A stretch of 64,000 bases of DNA from JABDKJ01 sp964609215 (GTDB taxonomy: Bacteria; Bacteroidota; Bacteroidia; Flavobacteriales_D; JABDKJ01). Positions 52,151 to 60,236 of this stretch are shown in pieces. The stretch spans positions 58,958 through 122,957 of the forward strand of contig CAZSQZ010000009.1 of assembly GCA_964609215.1 (NCBI GenBank). The letters run 5' to 3'. Made by a program: the position numbers and the translations under genes. Numbering within the stretch: the first letter of the stretch is position 1; every line of letters begins with the position of its first letter. A model generated the notes under the pieces. The model was not told the DNA's origin. It worked only from the letters and a program-made list of their open reading frames with translations, and did no database searches.

Positions 52151-53478
52151 AAGTTGCTGTTTTGGGAGCGGGAGAAAGTGGAGTGGGAGCAGCCATTCTT
52201 GCAAAGGAAAAAGGTTGTGATGTATGGTTATCAGACAAAGGTCAGGTAGCAGATAAATACAAAAAAGTTCTTTCACAGTATAAGATTGATTATGAAGAAG
52301 GAGAGCATAGTATAGACGAAATTCTAGATGCAAGTGTGGTGGTGAAAAGCCCGGGAATTCCCGATAAGGTTGAGTTGATTAAAGAGATAAAGAAAAAGGG
52401 AATTGAGGTCATATCGGAAATAGAATGGGGCTATAGATATAGCAATGCACAAATGATTGCCATAACAGGTAGCAATGGTAAGACAACGACAACCAGTATA
52501 GCTTATTCCGTTTTTCAAAATTCAGATTTGGATACAGGTTTAGCAGGAAACATCGGCACTAGTCTAGCAAAGCAGGTAGCAGAGAAGGATAGAGATTTTT
52601 ATGTGCTGGAGTTAAGCAGTTTTCAGTTAGATGGCATTGCCCAGTTCAAACCAAAAGTAGCTGTATTACTTAATATCACTCCAGATCATTTAGATAGATA
52701 TGATTATAAGCTTGAGAACTATGCTGAATCAAAATTCAGGATTTGTATGAATCAAGATGATAGTGACTATTTCATCTACAATTATGATGATTCGCTTATC
52801 AGAAAAATGATCAATCAAAAAGAAATAAAAGCGCAAATGATTCCCATTTCTATAGAATCGAAATTAGAATACGGTGCGTGGATAGAAGACGAATTACTAA
52901 ACATAAATATAAACCATAACTCATTAATTATGTCAATTTACGAATTAGCCTTAAAAGGTAAACACAACGCCTATAACTCAATGGCAGCAGCAGTAGCGTC
53001 AAGAGTTTTAGACATTAAAAAAGAAGCAGTTAGAGATAGCTTAGTTTCATTCAAAGGAATAGAACACAGACTTGAACACGTTGCTCGTGTAGATGGAATA
53101 GATTTCATCAATGACTCTAAAGCAACCAATGTTAACTCGGCTTGGTATGCATTAGACTCTGTAGAAGGAAACATCGTTTGGATTGTCGGGGGAGTAGATA
53201 AAGGAAACGACTATTCCGAGCTAAGTGATTTGGTAAAAAGCAAGGTGAAAACAATTGTTTGTTTAGGCGAAGACAACAAAAAAATAATCAAAGCTTTTAA
53301 AGATCACGAAGTTGATATTCATGAAACAACCAATGCAAAAGATGCAGTTCGATTAGCCAAATTAGTAAGCAATGCCGGTGACACTGTTTTGCTTTCTCCA
53401 GCTTGTGCAAGTTTTGACTTGTTTGAGAACTATGAAGACAGAGGTCATCAGTTCAAAGCGGCCGTTAGATCGCTTTAG
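52147..53478 (+). CDS. murD: UDP-MurNAc-L-alanine:D-glutamate ligase
   Basis: MurD adds D-glutamate to UDP-MurNAc-L-Ala. The 443-residue protein is complete: N-terminal UDP-binding domain (VLGAGESGVGAA), central ATPase domain with GSNGKTTT (about 108-115), and C-terminal domain from about residue 307. The last has HRLE, NDSKATN, VGGVDKG and LLSPACASFDLF. The NDSKATN lysine/threonine and the SPACAS serine contact substrate in E. coli MurD. Two further copies of this C-terminal domain follow as separate genes. Confidence 0.95.
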   Translation: MKVAVLGAGESGVGAAILAKEKGCDVWLSDKGQVADKYKKVLSQYKIDYEEGEHSIDEILDASVVVKSPGIPDKVELIKEIKKKGIEVISEIEWGYRYSNAQMIAITGSNGKTTTTSIAYSVFQNSDLDTGLAGNIGTSLAKQVAEKDRDFYVLELSSFQLDGIAQFKPKVAVLLNITPDHLDRYDYKLENYAESKFRICMNQDDSDYFIYNYDDSLIRKMINQKEIKAQMIPISIESKLEYGAWIEDELLNININHNSLIMSIYELALKGKHNAYNSMAAAVASRVLDIKKEAVRDSLVSFKGIEHRLEHVARVDGIDFINDSKATNVNSAWYALDSVEGNIVWIVGGVDKGNDYSELSDLVKSKVKTIVCLGEDNKKIIKAFKDHEVDIHETTNAKDAVRLAKLVSNAGDTVLLSPACASFDLFENYEDRGHQFKAAVRSL

Positions 53479-53499
53479 TAGAAACCAATACTAATTAAC

Positions 53500-54024
53500 A
53501 TGAATGCTGAAATTGAAATTTTAAAAGAGCAAGGCTTAAACCTATTGGCAGAGAAAATGATTGCCAAAAGAGAGAGAGACTTGAGAAAATTAAGAGATAA
53601 CTCTCATCGTTTAGAGCTCTTATTGGAGCTGGATGGTGTAGAATTTGTAAACGATGCTAAGTCTCAAGATCTAGCTTCAACGGCCTTTTCTTTAGACTCC
53701 ATTAGCAAGCCTGTTATTTGGATTTTAGAGGCAGGACCCTATCAAAGAGATTTTATTGATCTTGATCCAAGTACTTTAAACGGTTTAGAGTCCGTTATAG
53801 TAGTAGGCCAAAACAGATCCAATACGGTGGAGGAATTATTTCAATTGGTTGATCTCGTTGCAGAGGCTAATACAATTGAAGAAGCAGTAATACTGGCAAA
53901 AGAGTTGGCTTTTAAAGGTTCATGTGTCCTCTATTCACCTGCTACACCAAACAATAACATGTACGGCAACTTTGAGTCGAGAGGAGATGCATTCATTAAC
54001 GCTATAGGAAAAAATAATCACTAA
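53500..54024 (+). CDS. Stand-alone MurD C-terminal-domain protein X
   Basis: This 174-residue protein aligns with the MurD C-terminal domain only. HRLELLLELDGVEFVNDAK (from H36) matches HRLEHVARVDGIDFINDSK, PVIWILEAG matches IVWIVGG, and VLYSPAT (from about 143) with RGDAF matches VLLSPAC with RGHQF. The lysine of NDAK is kept but DSKATN becomes DAKSQD, and VGGVDKG becomes EAGPYQRDF. A helical 35-residue extension precedes the domain. There is no GxNGKTT ATPase part, so it cannot be a ligase on its own. It has its own ATG 21 bases after murD. The function is unknown; a MurD partner or D-Glu/UDP-precursor sensor is conjecture. Confidence 0.8.
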   Translation: MNAEIEILKEQGLNLLAEKMIAKRERDLRKLRDNSHRLELLLELDGVEFVNDAKSQDLASTAFSLDSISKPVIWILEAGPYQRDFIDLDPSTLNGLESVIVVGQNRSNTVEELFQLVDLVAEANTIEEAVILAKELAFKGSCVLYSPATPNNNMYGNFESRGDAFINAIGKNNH

Positions 54025-54025
54025 A

Positions 54026-54544
54026 ATGGAAAACAGAGCATTCACTATTCACAGAGGTAAACAGAGCTTGGCAGATAAACTGTTAGACGCTCGAGAAAAG
54101 TTAATTAACGAACTTAAGAGCACCGAACATCGATTGGAAGAAGTAGAGGAAATTGATGGCGTTTTATTCATCAATGATTCTAAGGCTACCAATCTAATTA
54201 CAACTAAGGATTCAATTCGTTGTCTTAAAAGACCAGTGGTCTGGATTGTTAACTCAACCCCACATGACCGAGATTTTATGCTGCTCAATAAAATGGTTGA
54301 GTATAAAGTGAAGTCAATAGTCATTATGGGAGATAGTGCTGAAGACATCAAGAGGGAATTAAAACCCTTAGTGGATGTCATCATACAAACACAATCTCTA
54401 AATGAAGCAATAGAAGAAGCAAACGGTCTGGCATCGAAAGGAGATGTGGTGTTGTTTTCGCCTTCTTGTCCTCCACCTCCAGATTACAATAATTACGTTG
54501 AGATGGGAAATGCGTTCAAACAAAAAATCAGTAAGCTGAAGTAG
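54026..54544 (+). CDS. Stand-alone MurD C-terminal-domain protein Y
   Basis: The second such protein, 172 residues, starts one base after the stop codon of X. It keeps more of the substrate-binding residues: HRLEEVEEIDGVLFINDSKATN (from H35), then PVVWIVNSTPHDRDF, and VVLFSPSCPPPPDY (from about 141). Both X and Y share an RDF sequence where MurD has KGNDY, which suggests a common origin after one split from MurD, then a second duplication. It too lacks the UDP and ATPase domains. It lies 1 base before the ftsW start, so it is clearly in the dcw transcript. Function unknown. Confidence 0.8.
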   Translation: MENRAFTIHRGKQSLADKLLDAREKLINELKSTEHRLEEVEEIDGVLFINDSKATNLITTKDSIRCLKRPVVWIVNSTPHDRDFMLLNKMVEYKVKSIVIMGDSAEDIKRELKPLVDVIIQTQSLNEAIEEANGLASKGDVVLFSPSCPPPPDYNNYVEMGNAFKQKISKLK

Positions 54545-54545
54545 T

Positions 54546-55712
54546 TTGAATCACGTGTTGAAATATTTAAAAGGAGACAAAATCCTTTGGATAGTCACCA
54601 TCATTTTATGTATGCTTTCCCTTCTTGCTGTTTACAGTGCAATTGGTGGTTTGGCAGTAAGATACAAGGATGGTAATACCTTTTATTATTTATTCAGGCA
54701 TGGAACCATGTTGGGTATTGGTATACTCCTTATGTACTTCTTTCATAGAATAAATTTTAAGTATGTCTATCGTATTTCAATGCTTCTCGTAGTATTGGCT
54801 GGAATATTATTGCTCTTCACCTTGCTTTTCGGAAATGATATAAACGATGCAAAGCGATGGATAACCATTCCAATAGTTAATCAGAGTTTTCAAACCTCAG
54901 ATTTAGCAAAGATTGCTTTGGTTCTTTTTGTGGCTAGATTAATAACAAAGAAGCAAGAAGAAATCAAAAGCTTTAAAAAAGGAGTGCTTCCTATTCTAAT
55001 TCCAATAGGTATAATTTGTTTGCTCATTTTACCCGCGAATTTTTCTACCGCGGCACTTTTATTTGCTACTTGTTTCGTCTTGATGTTTATTGGGGGTGTA
55101 AGAATAGCGCATATGTCTCTTGTCGTTTTGTCCGCAATTCTTGCTTTTGGTGGGATGGTTTTGATTTCGAAAATTGCACCTGAAGCATTGCCTAGAATAA
55201 ATACTTGGGTAGAGCGAGTAGTTGATTTTATAGATGGTGGTGGCGAAGAAAATTATCAGGTACAAAGAGCCGAAATGGCTATAGTATCTGGCGGTGTATT
55301 ACCTGATTTACCGGGAAAAGCTACTTCTAGAAATTATTTACCTCACTTGTATTCTGACATGATATATGCATTTATTATTGAAGAATACGGTTCCATTTTA
55401 GGAGGTATAGGAGTGTTGTTCTTATATCTCGTTTTATTCATAAGGTGTATGCGTATTGCCAGAAGAGCAACTTCAAAATTTGGAGGATTTGTCGTCATCG
55501 GCCTTGGCTTTATAATTGCTTTCCAGGCCTTGGTCAATATGGCTGTTGCAGTAAATTTAATCCCCGTTACGGGCCAGCCTCTTCCTTTGGTGAGTATGGG
55601 AGGAACTTCCATTTGGTTTACCTGCATGGCACTCGGTTTAATTCAATGTGTGGCTAGAGAAACCCAAGAACAAACTCAACCTGAAACTTCAAATGACCTT
55701 GCCTTTGCCTAA
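54546..55712 (+). CDS. ftsW: Cell division protein FtsW, SEDS glycosyltransferase
   Basis: FtsW polymerises lipid II at the septum with FtsI. The 388-residue protein has ten or so helices. It has the SEDS pattern AKRWITIPIVNQSFQTSDLAKIALV, a periplasmic loop with YQVQRAEMAIVSGG, and the late motif NLIPVTGQPLPLVSMGGTS. The start is TTG at 54546 (GTG at 54555 is possible). It overlaps murG by 20 bases. Confidence 0.93.
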   Translation: MNHVLKYLKGDKILWIVTIILCMLSLLAVYSAIGGLAVRYKDGNTFYYLFRHGTMLGIGILLMYFFHRINFKYVYRISMLLVVLAGILLLFTLLFGNDINDAKRWITIPIVNQSFQTSDLAKIALVLFVARLITKKQEEIKSFKKGVLPILIPIGIICLLILPANFSTAALLFATCFVLMFIGGVRIAHMSLVVLSAILAFGGMVLISKIAPEALPRINTWVERVVDFIDGGGEENYQVQRAEMAIVSGGVLPDLPGKATSRNYLPHLYSDMIYAFIIEEYGSILGGIGVLFLYLVLFIRCMRIARRATSKFGGFVVIGLGFIIAFQALVNMAVAVNLIPVTGQPLPLVSMGGTSIWFTCMALGLIQCVARETQEQTQPETSNDLAFA

Positions 55713-56802
55713 AGTAATCATCAGTGGAGGTGGAACAGGCGGCCATATTTTTCCCGCAATTGCCATAGCTGATGCACTCAAAAATCTTAATCGAGATGTA
55801 GAAATTCTTTTTGTCGGTGCTAATGGTAAAATGGAAATGAAAAAAGTTCCTGAAGCTGGTTATAAGATAGAAGGCTTAAATATTGTTGGTATTCAAAGAA
55901 AATTGACTTTAAAGAACCTTTTGGTTCCGTTTAAATTATTGCAAAGCTTGAAAAAGGCTAGGTCAATAATTAAAGAATTTCAACCAGAAGTTGCGGTTGG
56001 TGTAGGCGGTTATGCAAGTGGTCCATTATTAAGAGTAGCAACCTCCAAGGGTATCCCAACTGTTATTCAAGAACAAAATTCATTCCCGGGAATAACCAAT
56101 AGAATTCTCGCAAAAAAGGCAAAAAAAATCTGTGTTGCTTTTGATGGAATGGATAAGTTTTTTCCGAAAGAAAAGCTTGTGCTTACGGGAAATCCAGTAA
56201 GACAAAAAGTAGTTGAACTAAATGGGAAAAAAGAAAGAGCGATCAAGCATTTCGATTTGGATTCCCAGAAGAAAACTTTGCTAATAATCGGAGGGAGTTT
56301 AGGTGCAAGAACTTTAAATGAAAGCGTTTTGTCCAACTTACAATCTATCAAGGAAAGTGGAATTCAGGTACTATGGCAAACGGGTAAATTCTATTTTAAA
56401 AATGCAAAGGAAAAAGCGGATGCATTTGGAAATAAAGATCTCAAAACATTAGAATTCATTAAAGATATGGATTTAGCTTATGCCGTTGCGGACTTAACAA
56501 TATCTCGGGCTGGAGCCATGTCAATTTCTGAATTAAGCCTTACCAAAATGCCAGCTATCCTTGTGCCTTCTCCAAATGTTTCCGAAGATCATCAAACTAA
56601 GAATGCCATGTCTCTTGTTAAAAATGGAGCGGCTGTACTGATAAAGGATGATAAGGCTGAGAAGGAACTATTAGCCAAGGCAATTGAATTGATTAATGAT
56701 GAAGTCGCACTAAAAGAAATGAGCCAGAACACCGAAAAATTGGCAAAACAAAATGCAGCTGAAACGATAGCAAAGCAAATCATTGAATTGATAAAAAAGT
56801 GA
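55693..56802 (+). CDS. murG: UDP-GlcNAc:lipid I N-acetylglucosaminyltransferase
   Basis: MurG turns lipid I into lipid II at the inner membrane. The ATG at 55693 (MTLPLPKVIISGGGTGGHIFPA) opens the glycine-rich GGGTGGHIFPA motif; the frame itself runs on up to 55648. The 369-residue protein also has GGYASGPLL, IQEQNSFPGITNR, IGGSLGARTLN and the sugar-donor region ISRAGAMSISELSL. It lies in the usual order between ftsW and murC. Confidence 0.95.
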   Translation: MTLPLPKVIISGGGTGGHIFPAIAIADALKNLNRDVEILFVGANGKMEMKKVPEAGYKIEGLNIVGIQRKLTLKNLLVPFKLLQSLKKARSIIKEFQPEVAVGVGGYASGPLLRVATSKGIPTVIQEQNSFPGITNRILAKKAKKICVAFDGMDKFFPKEKLVLTGNPVRQKVVELNGKKERAIKHFDLDSQKKTLLIIGGSLGARTLNESVLSNLQSIKESGIQVLWQTGKFYFKNAKEKADAFGNKDLKTLEFIKDMDLAYAVADLTISRAGAMSISELSLTKMPAILVPSPNVSEDHQTKNAMSLVKNGAAVLIKDDKAEKELLAKAIELINDEVALKEMSQNTEKLAKQNAAETIAKQIIELIKK

Positions 56803-58190
56803 ATGGTCTAAATATCAATAGCGCTTTTTTTATTGGTATTGGAGGCATTGGTATGAGTGCTTTGGCGCTTTATATGCATTCAAAAAACATCCGAGTTTAC
56901 GGTTATGATCGAATTCAATCGTCAATAACTAATAATCTGAACGAAAAAGGAATTGAGATTACTTTTGAAGATGACATAGATGAGATTCCAGCTGCTTTTT
57001 TACAAGAAGAAAAGCAAGGTGTTTGTGTAGTGTACACACCAGCAATTCCCAAGGATCAGAACTTGCTCGGTTATTTTCAAAAAGAGAACTATCAGGTCCT
57101 AAAGCGATCAGACGCTTTAGCAGAAGCATTAAAAGGTATGAGGACGATAGCAGTCGCTGGAACACATGGCAAGACTACTACTTCTTCTATTCTAGCCCAT
57201 GTGCTTAATGAAACTATAGGGTGTAATGCATTTCTTGGCGGTATTTCAAATAACCTTCAGTCCAATTTTTTACTTAATGAGAATACTGATCTTGCAGTAG
57301 TTGAAGCAGATGAGTATGACAAATCATTTTTGAAATTATCTCCATTTGCATCCATTATCACCTCAATTGAAGCAGACCATTTAGATATCTATGAAACCGA
57401 AGAATCGTTCTTTAAGGTCTTTCAGGAATTTGCCGAAAAAACATCACCTGATGGCTTTCTGATTAAAAATGATAAAGTAAGTATAGCTGACAATCCTTCT
57501 CTATCCATTAACAATTATGGATTAAATACTAATTATACTGGCGTAAGCAATTTTAGAATTGAGGCTAACTCTTTTTATTTTGACCTGAGTATTGAAGGAA
57601 ATAAAGTACTTGATATCCCATTTCATCTCCCAGGAGATTACAATGCATTAAATGCCTGTGCGGCATCTTATGTGGCCTATAAAATGAGAGTTGGTCTAGA
57701 AGAAATTAAACGCGCACTTTCAAGTTATAAAGGTGTTAAGAGAAGGTTTGAATACATCATTAATGATGGAAAAGAAATTTTTATTGATGATTATGCTCAT
57801 CATCCAGGAGAACTTAATGCTTGTATTAATGCAGTAAGACAGCTTTATCCCAACAAGAGAATATTGGGAATTTTCCAGCCCCATCTCTTTTCTAGAACAC
57901 AGGACTTTCTAATAGAATTTGCAAGAGCTTTAGAAAATCTGGATCAAATAATCCTATTGGATATTTATCCAGCTAGAGAATTACCTATTCCTGGAGTTAG
58001 TAGCAAAACATTATTAGATGAAATCAAACATCCCAAAAAAGTACTGCTCTCTAAATCAGAATTGAATCCTTTTGTTGCAAATGCACAATTTGATATTCTG
58101 CTAACCTTGGGAGCTGGAGATATTGATAGATGTGTAATTCCACTAAGAGATCACTTAATTGAAAATAGAAAAATGACCAAGGCAATATGA
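56799..58190 (+). CDS. murC: UDP-MurNAc:L-alanine ligase
   Basis: MurC attaches the first L-alanine. The 463-residue protein has the N-terminal FFIGIGGIGMSALAL, the ATP motif AGTHGKTTTSS and VVEADEYDKSFL. The middle has the DHLDIYE region and the C-terminal domain has DDYAHHPGEL. The start is GTG, sharing GTGA with the murG stop codon. It is the last Mur ligase of the cluster; murF and murB are not in the window. Confidence 0.95.
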   Translation: MNGLNINSAFFIGIGGIGMSALALYMHSKNIRVYGYDRIQSSITNNLNEKGIEITFEDDIDEIPAAFLQEEKQGVCVVYTPAIPKDQNLLGYFQKENYQVLKRSDALAEALKGMRTIAVAGTHGKTTTSSILAHVLNETIGCNAFLGGISNNLQSNFLLNENTDLAVVEADEYDKSFLKLSPFASIITSIEADHLDIYETEESFFKVFQEFAEKTSPDGFLIKNDKVSIADNPSLSINNYGLNTNYTGVSNFRIEANSFYFDLSIEGNKVLDIPFHLPGDYNALNACAASYVAYKMRVGLEEIKRALSSYKGVKRRFEYIINDGKEIFIDDYAHHPGELNACINAVRQLYPNKRILGIFQPHLFSRTQDFLIEFARALENLDQIILLDIYPARELPIPGVSSKTLLDEIKHPKKVLLSKSELNPFVANAQFDILLTLGAGDIDRCVIPLRDHLIENRKMTKAI

Positions 58191-58948
58191 AAAAAGCATT
58201 GAACATAAGTCTATGGATCCTACTTTTTGCAGGTTTTTTCACGCTTTTGAGTTTTTCAACGCATAAGCATCAAGCCAGAACCTGTCAGGATTTGGTTCTG
58301 AAAATTCAAAATGCAAATGAATTTCCTTTGATAAATGAAGCTACGATAGAACAGATTTTAGCAGATAATAATTTTAGGATTAGAGGTCAGAATATTCAGG
58401 ATATTCCAATAGATCAAATAGAAACAAAAATCACTTCTTTGTCTCATGTAAAATCATCTAAAGTATTCTCGAATATAGAGGGCGATTTGGAAGTCTCCCT
58501 AATACAAAAGACACCAATAGCAAGGGTCTTTAATCAGAATGGTGATTCATTTTACTTAGATGAATATGGTAAGAGAATGAATTTGTCTTCATTGTATTCT
58601 GCAAGACTTTTGTCCATAACAAGCGATCAGGTTTTGAGCTTTAATTCCAATGGGGAAAATCAGGAAAATATTGAAATAGAAAACTTGGTTGACTTAATAC
58701 AATTTGTGAATAATGATTCTTTTTGGAAGAGTCAGATAGTGAGAATTCATATCGATAAAAACAAGGAAATTGAATTAACACCTCGCATTGGAAATCATAA
58801 AATATTAATAGGAAAAGCAAGTGATCTTAGAACTAAGTTTGAGAAACTATGGGCATTCTACCAAAGCTGCAGTGAAAGTGGTAGTTGGACTGCTTATAAG
58901 ACTTTAAACCTGAAATACAAAGATCAAATAGTTTGCACCAAAAAATAA
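58187..58948 (+). CDS. ftsQ: Cell division protein FtsQ
   Basis: The 253-residue protein has a membrane helix (about 6-24) and then a periplasmic part. It includes a POTRA-like stretch (LINEATIEQIL, DQIETKITSLSHVKSSKVF) and the DGDSFYLDEYGKRM-like FtsQ core (here NGDSFYLDEYGKRMN). FtsQ recruits FtsL-FtsB. The start overlaps the murC stop codon (ATGA) and ftsA follows after 4 bases. Confidence 0.88.
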   Translation: MKKALNISLWILLFAGFFTLLSFSTHKHQARTCQDLVLKIQNANEFPLINEATIEQILADNNFRIRGQNIQDIPIDQIETKITSLSHVKSSKVFSNIEGDLEVSLIQKTPIARVFNQNGDSFYLDEYGKRMNLSSLYSARLLSITSDQVLSFNSNGENQENIEIENLVDLIQFVNNDSFWKSQIVRIHIDKNKEIELTPRIGNHKILIGKASDLRTKFEKLWAFYQSCSESGSWTAYKTLNLKYKDQIVCTKK

Positions 58949-58952
58949 GAAT

Positions 58953-60212
58953 ATGTCAGAATTTGTAGTAGGCTTAGATATAGGCACAACCAAAATTGCC
59001 TGTATTGTTGGAAGAAAGAATGAACAAGGAAAAATAGAGATTCTCGGAATGGGACGCTCAGAATCTATTGGTGTCAATCGAGGAATTGTATCAAATATTC
59101 AGCAAACCGTAGATTCAATAAATGCTGCAGTTGAAGAAGCTTCTAATATCTCTGGTGTGGAAATTCATAGTGTAAACGTTGGAGTAGCTGGACAACATAT
59201 TAAAAGCCTCCAGCATAGGGGGATGAGAATGCGAGACAGTAACTTGGGCGAGATCGATCAATTTGATTTGGATTGTTTGATCAAGGATGCCGGGATGCTG
59301 GCATTACCTCCAGGCGAGGAAATAATAGATGTTCTGCCTCAAGAGTATGTAATTGATAATGAAACGGGAATTAAAGAACCCATAGGTCATGCGGGAACAA
59401 AAATAGAAGCGGACTTTCATATCATTACGGGTCATGTGAATGCAATAAGAAATATTCACCGTTGCGTTGGAAAAGCAGATTTGGTAGCAACGGACTTAAT
59501 GCTAGAACCTCTTGCATCGGCTGCCTCAGTTCTGAGCGAAGAAGAGAAGGAAGCAGGAATAGTATTGGTTGATATAGGTGGTGGAACAACAGATATAGCT
59601 ATTTTCCATGACGGTATTATTCGCCATACTGCTGTTATTCCTTTCGGAGGAAATATCATTACCAACGATATCAAGACCGGTTGCACCATTATGAAAAAGC
59701 ATGCGGAGCAACTTAAGGTCAAGTTTGGAACTGCAATGCCAATGGAGAAGCAAGACAATGAAATAGTTTGTATTCCAGGATTAAGTGGAAGGCCAGCAAA
59801 AGAAATTTCAGTAAAGAATCTTTCTTCAATTATAAATGCAAGAATGTCTGAAATAATCGATTTTGTGCATTATGAAATCAAGAATTCAGGATTCGAAAAA
59901 CAATTGATTGGAGGAATAGTAGTTACAGGTGGAGGTTCTCAATTAAAACATCTTCCGCAATTATTTTCATATAAAACTGGAATGGATACGCGCATAGGTT
60001 ATCCAAATGAACATCTTGGAAGTGTCAATTCAGAAGAAATTACCAGCCCAATGTATAGCACAGGTGTTGGTCTTGTTATAAAAGGATTTGAAAGACTAGA
60101 AAAGCTTTCTGAGCCTGAGAAAAAGAAGAGAAAGAAAGGAAAACCAGTAGGTGGTTTGTTCTCACGAATCTTACAGGGAGCAGAAGAATTTATGTCAGAA
60201 AAACACGATTAA
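58953..60212 (+). CDS. ftsA: Cell division protein FtsA
   Basis: FtsA is an actin-like ATPase that ties FtsZ to the membrane. The 419-residue protein has phosphate-1 VGLDIGTTKIACIVG, the 1c subdomain (GVEIHSVNVGVAGQHI), phosphate-2 LVDIGGGTTDIAIF and the adenosine motif GGIVVTGGGSQLKHL. The C-terminal end (about 395-419) carries a basic linker KKKRKKGK and then an amphipathic tail GGLFSRILQGAEEFM, fit to bind the membrane. Confidence 0.95.
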   Translation: MSEFVVGLDIGTTKIACIVGRKNEQGKIEILGMGRSESIGVNRGIVSNIQQTVDSINAAVEEASNISGVEIHSVNVGVAGQHIKSLQHRGMRMRDSNLGEIDQFDLDCLIKDAGMLALPPGEEIIDVLPQEYVIDNETGIKEPIGHAGTKIEADFHIITGHVNAIRNIHRCVGKADLVATDLMLEPLASAASVLSEEEKEAGIVLVDIGGGTTDIAIFHDGIIRHTAVIPFGGNIITNDIKTGCTIMKKHAEQLKVKFGTAMPMEKQDNEIVCIPGLSGRPAKEISVKNLSSIINARMSEIIDFVHYEIKNSGFEKQLIGGIVVTGGGSQLKHLPQLFSYKTGMDTRIGYPNEHLGSVNSEEITSPMYSTGVGLVIKGFERLEKLSEPEKKKRKKGKPVGGLFSRILQGAEEFMSEKHD

Positions 60213-60236
60213 TTAAAGAATACTAAAATTTTAGAT

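Noticed and set aside
53500..54544. The two short genes as broken remains of a second murD
   Set aside because: Both are open from their own ATG to their own stop codon, begin at the same domain border, keep key blocks, and sit in tight operon spacing. Decay would leave stops or ragged ends. Loss of function cannot be fully excluded without comparison.
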